From Candidatus Eiseniibacteriota bacterium (GTDB taxonomy: Bacteria > Joyebacterota > Joyebacteria > Joyebacterales > Joyebacteraceae): 41,058 nucleotides of DNA. Positions 18,542-27,838 of this stretch are shown here, one piece after another. The stretch's first letter is position 1, and each line of letters starts with the position of its first letter. The stretch covers positions 1-41,058 of the forward strand of contig JAUVLP010000009.1 of the NCBI GenBank assembly GCA_030600655.1, given 5' to 3'. Below the pieces are notes generated by a model that saw nothing but the letters and a program-made list of their open reading frames with translations, had not been told where the DNA came from and made no database searches. Position numbers and translations under genes: made by a program.

Positions 18542-18616
18542 AATCTTGACTCCTGTAACTCAGGGGTTTGAAGCACGCGCCCGAGGGCTTCCCGAATGCG
18601 CAGTCGCATCTGCGAT

Positions 18617-19504
18617 CTACTCTACGAGCTTGATACTCAAACTCGAAACTATTCCCATCTCGACAACGTTCGACGCGGCAGCCCCCCCCACAGACGATCC
18701 TTCCCCAGTCAGAGTCATCTTCATCTTGCCTGATGAGGAAACAAGTGACGCATCCTCGATCGACAGGTAGAGATCACTGTCGACGGTTCCTTCACCCTCC
18801 ATGAGCCACATCTCACCGGCCTGCTCAGCCCGTCCCGCGAAGCTGAAGTCCGAGTGACGATTGACCACGACGCAGTCGATCCCGTTCTTCATCTTGAACC
18901 CCGTGACGATGTATGTGCTCTCTCCGGTGAAGTCGCGATCGACGGAAGCGGAGAGGTCGGGAATGTCATAGTCGGTGATCCAACTCACTCCCACATCCAG
19001 AGCCTCATCGGGAAGTGGAGGAAAAACATCGTACAGAAGAACGGCCATCTGGCCCGCCCCGGCATCCAGATACTCGGACGAACCGATCCCCGTCCAGGAG
19101 ACGACGGAACCGTTCGGATCAAGTGTGAACTCAAGCTCATTGCCGCGAAGTTCGGTAACCGCTTTGTCAATCTCCGGCCTGTCCCCCACGGTTATGCTGC
19201 CGGACGCGTTCGTGAACAGCATCCGCATCGTCACGTCATCGGGCGTCACTTCTGTGAACGTGCAGGTCGTCTTGATCTCGGTCTGCGAGTAGATGGTCTG
19301 CTCGTACGCCGCACGCTTGATACCGGATTGGGTTCCCATCTTGAACTCGTACTTGGCAACGTCTCCCTCCTCAAACGAGCGAGAAAGAATCACTGGTCCG
19401 TCGACGATGATATCCACACCGCCATCGCCCCCACAACCGGATCCCAGAATGCCGGCCGCCACGACCGTCAGCAGTACCGTGAGAATTGCCTTGCGAGTCA
19501 TCAT
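18617..19504 (-). CDS. Lipoprotein of unknown function
   Basis: MMTRKAILTVLLTVVAAGILGSGCGGDGG: signal peptide and lipobox LGSGC; start placed at 19504 rather than 19690. Confidence 0.7.
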   Translation of the reverse strand: MMTRKAILTVLLTVVAAGILGSGCGGDGGVDIIVDGPVILSRSFEEGDVAKYEFKMGTQSGIKRAAYEQTIYSQTEIKTTCTFTEVTPDDVTMRMLFTNASGSITVGDRPEIDKAVTELRGNELEFTLDPNGSVVSWTGIGSSEYLDAGAGQMAVLLYDVFPPLPDEALDVGVSWITDYDIPDLSASVDRDFTGESTYIVTGFKMKNGIDCVVVNRHSDFSFAGRAEQAGEMWLMEGEGTVDSDLYLSIEDASLVSSSGKMKMTLTGEGSSVGGAAASNVVEMGIVSSLSIKLVE

Positions 19505-19655
19505 CCGTCGGCCCCCTTCCGCGACATGAGTTACCGCCCGGAGCCCTCGCACTGACGCGAGAATCCGAGCGGCAGAAGTATAGCATGAGTTGTGCAAGCG
19601 TCTACAGACTTTTCGGCTCCACTGCCCTCGACGATGTGCGACGTGCTCACTCCCC

Positions 19656-19698
19656 GGGAAGGCATCAGGCCTCGACGGGGAAGGCATCAAGCCTCGAC
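19656..19698. repeat. 22-bp-period tandem duplication spanning the stop codon of the downstream-most glutaredoxin-like gene
   Basis: gggaaggcatcaggcctcgac / gggaaggcatcaagcctcgac, one mismatch. Confidence 0.9.
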
Positions 19699-19962
19699 AC
19701 CGAGCAACCCAATAAGCTCATCCGAAACCGGGGCTTTCTTTTCCCACCGGCCGATCTCGTTGTCGCCGTCCCTGAGAATAATCGTAGGAATCTCTCCCAC
19801 ACCCTCCATCGCAGCCTCAACCAGACCGTCCTCGGTACTGCAGTTGAACTCCTCGATCTCGACAGTATCGGTCATCTCCCACTTCTTGAGGAAGAACCCG
19901 ATCTTCTCCTTGGCGTTCGTGCAGGCCGAGCAGTCCTCTTTGACAAAGAACACCAGTTTCAC
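19687..19962 (-). CDS. Glutaredoxin/NrdH-like redox protein
   Basis: KLVFFVKEDCSACTNAKEKIGFFLKKW...VGEIPTIILRDGDNEIGRW; CxxC, cis-Pro, AAGGTGAGG before GTG start; directly downstream of nrdD. Confidence 0.75.
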   Translation of the reverse strand: MKLVFFVKEDCSACTNAKEKIGFFLKKWEMTDTVEIEEFNCSTEDGLVEAAMEGVGEIPTIILRDGDNEIGRWEKKAPVSDELIGLLGVEA

Positions 19963-20018
19963 AACGCCTCACCTTCGATACGGCCTTCAAACGCGGCCGC
20001 GTTTCCATATCCTGAAGG

Positions 20019-22532
20019 TTACTTGGTTCTGTTTGTGATCCCCGAGACCTGCGATGACGCGCAGTAGGGACAGCTGTCAACGAGACCGCGGCTCACTTTC
20101 TGGCAGACATTACAGGTTGTGAACTCCGGCGAAAACGCTATCTGCGCGTTCCGCGTATGGAAGAACGTGGCTTTGACGAAGCTCGCAATGGCCTCCTTCT
20201 CCGGATGGCTGTCCGCTATCCAGATGTGAGACAGAGCGCCTGCTTCGATCATGTCGTGGAACATGCCTTCCTTCTTCACGCGCTCAATGGGGCTGATCTT
20301 TTCAGACACGTTAAGAAACGTCGAGTTCGTGTAGTAGACCTCTCCCAGCGAGAGGTTTCCTTTCACAACTGCCTCCGCCTCACTCGGGAAGTGCTGGAGG
20401 TCCAGCTTGGCAAGCCGGTAGGCGGCTGACTCGGCCGGCGTCTGCTCGAGCACGAGCTTCATGCCCGTCTTCTTCGACCAGCGCTCACATTCGAGCTTAA
20501 GATGAGCGATGACTCTGAGCCCCAAGCGGAACGCGCGATTGGACTCGTGGATCTCCTCGCCGACGTGACTCTGCACCAGTTCGTTCAGACCCAGAAGCCC
20601 GACCAGGAAAGTCACACGGTGCATTCTCAGGTACTCCTGACCATCCTGCTTCATCGTCAGAAGCGCCAGCGGTCCACCGTCCCCCATCGCGAGCAGCTTC
20701 TCTATGATGACACGCTTCTGCTCGTGCGCTTTGACAATCAGTTCGAAAGCCTCATCGATCTTCTCGAACAGCTTCTGGTCGTCTCCCTTCGCATAGTATG
20801 CGGCGCGTGGGAGATTGAGCGTCACGTTCTGAAGTGCCGAGTAGCGCATCTTCCACGGTTCCCTGGCATCATCAAGGTCGGACTGCTCGAGCTTGAAGGA
20901 GAGCCTGCAACACTCAGAGATCTTGGCGGTGTCCCCACGGTCAAAGACAAAGTAGGTGTTGCCCTTGTCGGCGGCGACATCCGAGATGTGCAGCAGAAAG
21001 TCCTCATGGCCGGGGGTTTTGAAGAAGGTGTCGGTAATGTGGACCAGCGGCTTCGGGAAAAAGAAGGGCCGCCCGGTGCCGTCACCCTCCTTGTACACAT
21101 CGAAGAGAGCCATGGCGAAACGCTGCGACTCCTTCTCGTAGTCCTTGTAAGTACGCCCCGTGTATTTGCCGCCCGGACCGATAGCCGGAACGCCCGCGAA
21201 GTGCTTAGGTGTTTCCCAGTAGATATTGATGTCGCTGAAGATAGCCTGGCCACCTCGCGCGACGCTCTGCTGCGAGTACTCAAAGATCATCATCTCGGCG
21301 AGTTGGTGGACGTCGCGGTCGGACATGCCCTCGAGAAACGGTGAGAAGAAGGTATTGACCGCATCCCATCCGATCGCTCCGGCGAAGTGGCCCTGAAGCG
21401 CTGCGGAGAACTTCACCATATGCGCAAGCAGGATCTCCGGATGCTTCGCCGGTTTCGCAATCGAGAGAGCATTAGGCAGACTGAGGCCGAATTTCTTTAC
21501 ATACTCTATAGACTGCCCCGAGCAATACGGCCTGTCGAAAAAGCCGAGATCGTGCAGGTGGATGTCCCCGCGCGCGTGTCCGTCCGCGACCTCCTGGCTG
21601 AACACGGCGAGAAGCGCGTACTGTTTCTTAACGGCTTCCGCCAGAGACATGTTGGTCGCTTCGGGATTGTGCGGGATGTTCGCGTTCTCTTTGTTCGGTT
21701 CGAGGATGATTCTCTTCGCATCATAGAGGGGAACACCGAGTCGCGTGTGTCTCCGACGCGCGTCTTCAAGACCGTGCTCGATGAGCTTCGCATCCACGAG
21801 TTCGCGAATGAGCGGCGCTGTAATAACCGAGGTCGCACCAAGCGCGATCTGATCCTCGACTTCGCGACTGATCTTCTCGGCCTTCTCAAAAGGAACGTCT
21901 GCTTCTCGAACAAGTGTCTCTATGATCTTCTCGCGGTCCCACGCAATGATGTCATCGTCGGACATTCTCACAAAGAGGGAGAGATCTGTTGAATCGAGCC
22001 CCGGCCGAGCCTGCTTCTCGAGACCCGCGAGACTCGCGTTGAGATCCGTCCTGCGAATTCTCGCTCGCTTGTCTCTATACAGAATGAAAGCCTTGGCCGT
22101 CCTCGCGTGGCCCCTCTCCACAAGGATCTTCTCTATCGAGTCCTGTATCTCCTCTACCTGCGGCAACTTAGCGCCTGTTTCGGAGTACATGTAGAGAAGA
22201 ACTTCGTCCGTGAGCCGCTCTGCGATCTCCTGATCCCTACCCCCCACCTCCCGCGCTGCCTTGAAGATGGCGGTGGTTATTTTCTTCCTGTCGAACGGAA
22301 CGATCTTCCCGCTTCGCTTCCGCACAAGACGGAAGAGCTTGCTCGCGAGTCTTCGGTGAAGACCGAGGATCTCGTCCTCGTCCATGTAGAACTTGAGGCG
22401 CCCGGCATCCGAGGGAGCTTTATCATCCACTGCGATGTCAGTATCGTACGCGGGCGTTTCCTCTGTTGCGGTGAGTCTGTCGTCGCATGCCATCAACTCG
22501 ATGGAGGAATCTTCGTTTCTCAATTCCGACAT
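20019..22532 (-). CDS. nrdD: Anaerobic (class III) ribonucleoside-triphosphate reductase with N-terminal ATP-cone(s); annotated ORF ends before a recognisable glycyl-radical motif
   Basis: ATP-cone RKRSGKIVPFDRKKITTAIFKAAREVGG; GDIHLHDLGFFDRPYCSGQSIEY; C-term zinc site TTCNVCQKVSRGLVDSCPYCASSQVSGITNRTK*. Confidence 0.92.
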   Translation of the reverse strand: MSELRNEDSSIELMACDDRLTATEETPAYDTDIAVDDKAPSDAGRLKFYMDEDEILGLHRRLASKLFRLVRKRSGKIVPFDRKKITTAIFKAAREVGGRDQEIAERLTDEVLLYMYSETGAKLPQVEEIQDSIEKILVERGHARTAKAFILYRDKRARIRRTDLNASLAGLEKQARPGLDSTDLSLFVRMSDDDIIAWDREKIIETLVREADVPFEKAEKISREVEDQIALGATSVITAPLIRELVDAKLIEHGLEDARRRHTRLGVPLYDAKRIILEPNKENANIPHNPEATNMSLAEAVKKQYALLAVFSQEVADGHARGDIHLHDLGFFDRPYCSGQSIEYVKKFGLSLPNALSIAKPAKHPEILLAHMVKFSAALQGHFAGAIGWDAVNTFFSPFLEGMSDRDVHQLAEMMIFEYSQQSVARGGQAIFSDINIYWETPKHFAGVPAIGPGGKYTGRTYKDYEKESQRFAMALFDVYKEGDGTGRPFFFPKPLVHITDTFFKTPGHEDFLLHISDVAADKGNTYFVFDRGDTAKISECCRLSFKLEQSDLDDAREPWKMRYSALQNVTLNLPRAAYYAKGDDQKLFEKIDEAFELIVKAHEQKRVIIEKLLAMGDGGPLALLTMKQDGQEYLRMHRVTFLVGLLGLNELVQSHVGEEIHESNRAFRLGLRVIAHLKLECERWSKKTGMKLVLEQTPAESAAYRLAKLDLQHFPSEAEAVVKGNLSLGEVYYTNSTFLNVSEKISPIERVKKEGMFHDMIEAGALSHIWIADSHPEKEAIASFVKATFFHTRNAQIAFSPEFTTCNVCQKVSRGLVDSCPYCASSQVSGITNRTK

Positions 22533-22719
22533 TGATGCGCCACCGATCCTCTCGTGCTCAGAGTCCGTGAATCACTGCGGCATCGAAGCGGGAAAACCCG
22601 ATCGAAGCTCTCACTTTCTACTGTCTGTAAGTAATGGTTGGTTGGTACTCAAGGTGGCAAGGCTGCTCCGCGCCCACAACACATCATCCCGTAGCGGTCT
22701 TCCTCCTTCGGCGATTTGC

Positions 22720-22749
22720 AGATTATCAGTCGAGGCCAAACCGTGTCAA
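22720..22749 (-). promoter_or_regulatory. Sigma70-type promoter for nrdD
   Basis: Minus strand TTGACA - 18 nt - TAATCT, about 185 nt upstream of the nrdD start. Confidence 0.6.
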
Positions 22750-22834
22750 GCGATTAGCATCTCGACCGCGGCTTTTTCTCGGGACAGGCTGTGGAAGGCT
22801 GCTCCAGCCGGTCTGGCAGAGAGTTCTCCACGCG

Positions 22835-23302
22835 TCAAGAAGCCACCTTCTCCGCGTCGCCGAGGACGACGACCGGGATTCCGGCTTGTGCCAAGAGCTC
22901 TGACGCGAGTTCGTCCGGATAGTCATCCGCAGAGATCACACGTCTGATCCCTGCGTTGATGATCATTTTCGCGCACACGGAACAAGGGTGGTGTGTCGTG
23001 TAGATCGCGGAACCACTGATACCGGTCCCGTAGTTGGCAGACTGGATGATGGCGTTCTGCTCAGCGTGGATCCCACGGCAGAGTTCATGTCGTTCACCGT
23101 GTGGGACGTTCAGCTTCTCCCGAATGCATCCGGTCTCATCGCAGTGAGGTAGTCCAGCCGGCGCTCCGTTGTATCCGGTGGCGAGGATCCTGCGATCCTT
23201 GACGATGACGGCGCCGACCGATCGTCTGAGACAGGTCGAGCGCCCTGCGACAAGCTGTGCGATACTCATGAAATACTCGTCCCACGGTGGTCTCTTGGTC
23301 AC
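22835..23302 (-). CDS. dCMP deaminase family protein
   Basis: [48 protein letters not shown]...[12 protein letters not shown]...[15 protein letters not shown]. Confidence 0.9.
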   Translation of the reverse strand: MTKRPPWDEYFMSIAQLVAGRSTCLRRSVGAVIVKDRRILATGYNGAPAGLPHCDETGCIREKLNVPHGERHELCRGIHAEQNAIIQSANYGTGISGSAIYTTHHPCSVCAKMIINAGIRRVISADDYPDELASELLAQAGIPVVVLGDAEKVAS

Positions 23303-23324
23303 AGCCAGTGTCCTCCTGATCCCG

Positions 23325-24617
23325 CTATACCGGCCTGTCTTCACCTGCAACAAGCGGAAAAGCTACGCAGAGCTCCTCGACTTCCTTCTTGACCATTTCA
23401 AGATTCTGCTCATTTTCAACATCTGAAAGCGCCCTGTCAATGAGAGCCACTACCTTGTCGAGTTCGGCCGCCCCCATGCCGCGGGTGGTCAGCGCTGGTG
23501 TCCCGACGCGGATACCACTGGCAATGAACGGCTTCTCCGGATCGAAAGGAATCGTGTTCTTGTTCACGGTAATGCCGGCCTTCTCCAGCGACTTCTCCGC
23601 AACCTTTCCTGTCACGCCCTTCGATCTGAGATCGACGAGCATGAGATGCGTGTCGGTCCCACCGGACACGAGGCGGAAACCGTGGCGCTTGAAGGCTTCG
23701 GCCATGTGCTGCGCGTTCTCAACGATGCGCTTCTGATATTCTCGGAACGACGGCTGCATCGCCTCTCTGAAACAGACCGCCTTACCGGCGATGACATGCA
23801 TCAGTGGACCGCCCTGAATCCCAGGGAAGACCATCTTGTCGATGGCCGGTGCAAGTGCTTCCCTGCACAGGATCATCCCCCCGCGCGGGCCGCGCAACGT
23901 TTTGTGTGTTGTCGTCGTCACAACGTCCGCGTATGGAACGGGGCTCGGATGGATGCCGGCGGCGACGAGACCCGCAATGTGCGCCATATCAACCATGAGA
24001 CTGGCGCCGACCTCGTCGGCGATCTCACGGAACTTCGCGAAGTCGAGAGTGCGAGGATAGGCGGATGCACCGGTCACGATGAGCTTCGGCTTGTGCTCCA
24101 GTGCCAGCTTCCGGAGAACGTCGTAGTCCAGAATCTCTGTCTTCTTGTCAACGCCGTAATGGATAACGTCATAGAACATCCCGGAGAAACTGATCGGATG
24201 ACCGTGCGTCAGGTGACCACCATGAGACAATTCGAGACCGAAGTACGTGTCGCCCGGATTCAGGAGCGCGAAGTAGACGGCCATGTTCGCCTGGCTTCCG
24301 GAATGAGGTTGAACGTTCGCATGATCGGCTTCGAACAGCTTCTTCGCTCTGGCTATGGCCAGATTTTCCGCCTTGTCCACGAACTCGCAGCCGCCGTAGT
24401 AGCGTCAGTTCCGGTTCCAGTTGATCGTCCCGTCCTTCTTGCGGAAATACGGGTAGCCCTCAGCGTATTTGTTGGTCATCACTGACCCCACGGCTTCCCT
24501 GACGGCCCCGCTCGTGAAGTTCTCAGACGCTATGAGCTCCAGCTTATCGGTCTGCCGGTGTATCTCCGACTGCACCGCCTCGAATATCTCCGGATCCGCT
24601 TTCCGTAGTGCTGACAT
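23325..24617 (-). pseudogene. glyA: Serine hydroxymethyltransferase interrupted by an in-frame insertion containing TGA (ORFs 24405-24617 and 23325-24380)
   Basis: [72 protein letters not shown]; both halves are in the same frame. Confidence 0.92.
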
Positions 24618-24619
24618 TC

Positions 24620-25069
24620 CTACTCCCCCTCCGTCTTCATTATCTTGTTAACTCGGGCTACGTGTCTTCCGCCCTCGAATTCCTCAGCAAGCCATGTGTC
24701 CACCATCCGGACAGCGAGTTCTGCATTCACGAATCGGCCGGGCAGGCAGAGGACATTCGCGTCGTTGTGCTGTCGAGACAGCCGGGCTGTCTCTTCACTC
24801 CACGCAAGCGCGGCCCTCACTCCCTTGACCTTGTTCGCCGCCATAACCATGCCCTGGCCGGACCCACAGACGAGTATGCCGCGGTCCGCGTCTCCCGATG
24901 CGACATCGCGTGCCGCGGGGACGCCGTAGTCCGCGTAGTCGACCGCTTCGTCGCTATCGGTGCCGTGATCCTTCACATCCATACCGAGCGACACCAGGTG
25001 ATCCTTCACGATCGTCTTGATGCTGAACCCCGCGTGATCGGAGCCCATCGCAATTGTCATAGTGCGCAC
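24620..25069 (-). CDS. rpiB: Ribose 5-phosphate isomerase B
   Basis: [20 protein letters not shown]...[49 protein letters not shown]. Confidence 0.93.
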   Translation of the reverse strand: MRTMTIAMGSDHAGFSIKTIVKDHLVSLGMDVKDHGTDSDEAVDYADYGVPAARDVASGDADRGILVCGSGQGMVMAANKVKGVRAALAWSEETARLSRQHNDANVLCLPGRFVNAELAVRMVDTWLAEEFEGGRHVARVNKIMKTEGE

Positions 25070-25089
25070 GTCTCCCTCCCAACAGATCT

Positions 25090-25560
25090 CTATGCCTTCC
25101 CGACACGCTCCAGCAGTTTGGGCAGCAAGCTTCGAAGGTAACCATCGAGCGTGGCGAACACGGCCTCATACTCTTCTACCGGGCCTCCGATGGGATCGGG
25201 AACATCGACATCAGAACCATCAGCGTAATCCGAGAGCAGAAACGTACGGTCGGCCACGGCTGGATCCAGCTCGACGACAAGTTCGCGGTGGATCTCCGTC
25301 ATGACCAGAACAACGTCAGCCTGATCCAGCGCCAGGCGCGTGAGACCACTCGATCGATGCGCCGAGATGTCCACGGAATGACGGAGCGCAACTGAGATCG
25401 CGTGATCCGTCGCCGGCATGCCTTCCAGGTTAGCTGTCCCGGCTGAGCGCACCTCGACGCTGTCCCGGTGATCCCCGGGGATCATCTCACGAAGCATTCC
25501 CTCGGCCATCGCGCTCCGGCACGAGTTGCCCGTACAGACGAATAGAACGGACAGAGCCAT
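25090..25560 (-). CDS. Low-molecular-weight protein phosphatase
   Basis: VLFVCTGNSCRSAMAEGMLREM...DVPDPIGGPVEEYEAVF. Confidence 0.9.
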   Translation of the reverse strand: MALSVLFVCTGNSCRSAMAEGMLREMIPGDHRDSVEVRSAGTANLEGMPATDHAISVALRHSVDISAHRSSGLTRLALDQADVVLVMTEIHRELVVELDPAVADRTFLLSDYADGSDVDVPDPIGGPVEEYEAVFATLDGYLRSLLPKLLERVGKA

Positions 25561-25706
25561 CGATTCCTCTCAATGCGAAGGTAGATTCCAAGTCTAGGCA
25601 GGAGAAAGCGGCTAGTCAACCGCTGAGAGCCAAAACACCGCCCCCAGGGTCGCGCGCGTGCACCCGCAAGCCCGCGCACCCCTCCCGAGTCCCACGGGTA
25701 CGGCGC

Positions 25707-26345
25707 CTACGAACCAAGCACGGCGTGCACGTCGGCCACCGGCACGGTGCCCTCTCTTAGCACGACCGGCGAAGAGGTCGAGAGATCGACAACGGTGGTC
25801 GGTGCCACTGCACCTGAGGGGTACCACCTTACAGCAACCTCGATCCAGTCACGGAGCTGCGCCACGGCTTCGTCCACATTCCGCGGGGGCTCACGCCCCT
25901 CGATATTCGCGCTCGGAGCCGTGACCGGTTGACCGATCAGGGCCAGAATCTCCTGAACCACTTCGTTGCGTTCAAACCTGATGGCGACCGTGCCCGTGCC
26001 TGCGGTCAGTTCCTCCGGAAGCCTGTCGGATGCCTGGAGCACGTACGTGATCCCCTTGCTCCCCAGTTTCCACTCCAGCTCTCTGACGGACGGCGGAATG
26101 TCATTGACGAGCGGCTTCGCCATCTCAAAGGAATCCACGAGCGCGATCAGCGGCTTCGATGCGTCTCTCTCCTTTGCCCGGAACACCCTCTTCACTGCAT
26201 CCGGATTGAGCGCATCGGCACAGAGCGCGTAGTACGTCATCGTGGGTAGCACCACAAGCGACCCGTCCTTGATCGCGAGCGCGGCCGGCTTGAGGAGATC
26301 CCTGATCGTTCCATCATTTCCTTGAGTGAGATCGATCTCTTTCAC
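25707..26345 (-). CDS. L-threonylcarbamoyladenylate synthase (Sua5/YciO/YrdC)
   Basis: GSLVVLPTMTYYALCADALNPDAVKRVFRAKERDASKPLIALV...APSANIEGREPP; GTG start overlaps purD TGA. Confidence 0.9.
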   Translation of the reverse strand: MKEIDLTQGNDGTIRDLLKPAALAIKDGSLVVLPTMTYYALCADALNPDAVKRVFRAKERDASKPLIALVDSFEMAKPLVNDIPPSVRELEWKLGSKGITYVLQASDRLPEELTAGTGTVAIRFERNEVVQEILALIGQPVTAPSANIEGREPPRNVDEAVAQLRDWIEVAVRWYPSGAVAPTTVVDLSTSSPVVLREGTVPVADVHAVLGS

Positions 26346-27652
26346 GCGTCGTTCCTCCTGCCGGTCTTGGTGTCCCCCACCTTCTCAAGTGCGCGATGCG
26401 CTATGTCGGTTCTGTAGCTCGCGTCATCGAAGCTGATTGCTGTGACACCTGCATACGCGCGGTTGAGCGCATCAGGCAGAGTCGGCCCGGTGCCGGTGAC
26501 GCCCAGCACACGGCCTCCCGACGTCACCGTCACGCCATCACGGTCGGTAGTTCCCGCGTGGAACACAACGACATCCTCCATAATTCCGGCGGCCGCCAGA
26601 CCGCTGATCGGCTTCCCCTTCCCGTACGCACCCGGGTACCCGCCGGAAGCCATGACGACGCAGGCAGCTGACTCACCGGTCGCTCTGAAGGAGGTTGGAT
26701 CGAGCTCGCCGGTGGCAACCGACATCATGATCTCAGCAAGGTCACCGTCAAGAAGCGGGAGGACAACCTGCGTTTCCGGATCACCAAATCGACAGTTGAA
26801 CTCGAGCACTTTGGGCCCGTTATCTGTGATCATGAGTCCCGCATACAGGACCCCACGGTACTCGGTGTCATACTCTTCAGCAAGCGTGCGGACTGCCGCG
26901 GTGATGACGTCGCGTTCGATATCGGCCAGCATACCTTTGTCTACGACAGGCGCCGGCGCGTACGCTCCCATCCCTCCCGTGTTCGGTCCCCTGTCTCCGT
27001 CGTGTGCCCGCTTGTGGTCCTGCGAGGGAACGAGCGATGCAATTCGGCGCCCGTCCGTGAAGGCCAGTATCGATGCTTCCTCCCCTTCAAGGTACTCCTC
27101 GACAAGCACACGGGAACCGGCCGCGCCAAACCTGCCCTCGGTAAGCACAGCATCTATTGCTGCAAGTGCTTCGCCCTCGCTCGCGGCTATCATCACGCCC
27201 TTCCCGGCGGCCAACCCGTCCGCTTTGATCACAACGGGAGCTCCGAGCTCCCGGACGTGGGAAGCCGCTTCCTCGCGGCTCGTGGTCGCCCAGGCGCGCG
27301 CAGTCGGGATACCGGCACGTAGCATGAGTTCTTTTGCAAACCACTTGCTTCCTTCAAGACGGGCGGCGGACTTCGATGGACCGAAGACGGCAAGACCATT
27401 GTCGGCGAACCTGTCGGCGATTCCCATCGTCAGCGGGATCTCAGGTCCGATGACGGTGAGATCGCAACATTCCTCCGATGCAAGACGAACAAGTCCCTCG
27501 ATATCATCGGCCGCCACCGGTAGACACCGCGCGAGCTCTGCGATACCCGCGTTGCCAGGCGCTGCAATGATGCCGGTCACCGTAGGGCTCTGTGCGAGCT
27601 TCCAGACGAGCGCGTGCTCGCGACCTCCTCCACCTACTACGAGAATCTTCAT
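26342..27652 (-). CDS. purD: Phosphoribosylamine--glycine ligase
   Basis: MKILVVGGGGREHALVWKLAQSP...VIKADGLAAGKGVMIA...GMGAYAPAPV...LEFNCRFGDPETQVVLPLL. Confidence 0.95.
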   Translation of the reverse strand: MKILVVGGGGREHALVWKLAQSPTVTGIIAAPGNAGIAELARCLPVAADDIEGLVRLASEECCDLTVIGPEIPLTMGIADRFADNGLAVFGPSKSAARLEGSKWFAKELMLRAGIPTARAWATTSREEAASHVRELGAPVVIKADGLAAGKGVMIAASEGEALAAIDAVLTEGRFGAAGSRVLVEEYLEGEEASILAFTDGRRIASLVPSQDHKRAHDGDRGPNTGGMGAYAPAPVVDKGMLADIERDVITAAVRTLAEEYDTEYRGVLYAGLMITDNGPKVLEFNCRFGDPETQVVLPLLDGDLAEIMMSVATGELDPTSFRATGESAACVVMASGGYPGAYGKGKPISGLAAAGIMEDVVVFHAGTTDRDGVTVTSGGRVLGVTGTGPTLPDALNRAYAGVTAISFDDASYRTDIAHRALEKVGDTKTGRRNDA

Positions 27653-27808
27653 TCCTCTGCCTTCCAGGGAAGTGCCTGTCGAACGGGGCCAACTCCATGA
27701 GGGATCGGCCCCGATGCGGAAGAGTCATACCAACGGCCGGTGTCGCACGTCGGCAGAAGGAGCGGGGCCGACGGTCGTGGCCATCACCGGCAGCCTGTCT
27801 CAATGGAA

Positions 27809-27838
27809 CTAGTACCATAGCGGCGGGAAAACTGACAA
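27809..27838 (-). promoter_or_regulatory. Possible promoter upstream of purD
   Basis: Minus strand TTGTCA - 18 nt - TACTAG. Confidence 0.3.

Noticed and set aside
24360-24407. Selenocysteine explanation for the glyA TGA (TCTGGC-CATA-GCCAGA hairpin downstream)
   Set aside because: The hairpin lies in the conserved NLAIARA codons about 41 nt after TGA and lacks a convincing bacterial SECIS apical GU; SHMT is not a selenoprotein family known to me.
24402-24443. Genome-wide UGA-to-Gly recoding
   Set aside because: TGA serves as a true stop at several tight gene overlaps (purD/Sua5, rnfG/rnfE, Gx/rseC).
26442-27812. 456-aa plus-strand ORF antisense to purD
   Set aside because: purD is unambiguous; the antisense ORF is Ser/Pro/Ala-rich shadow sequence.
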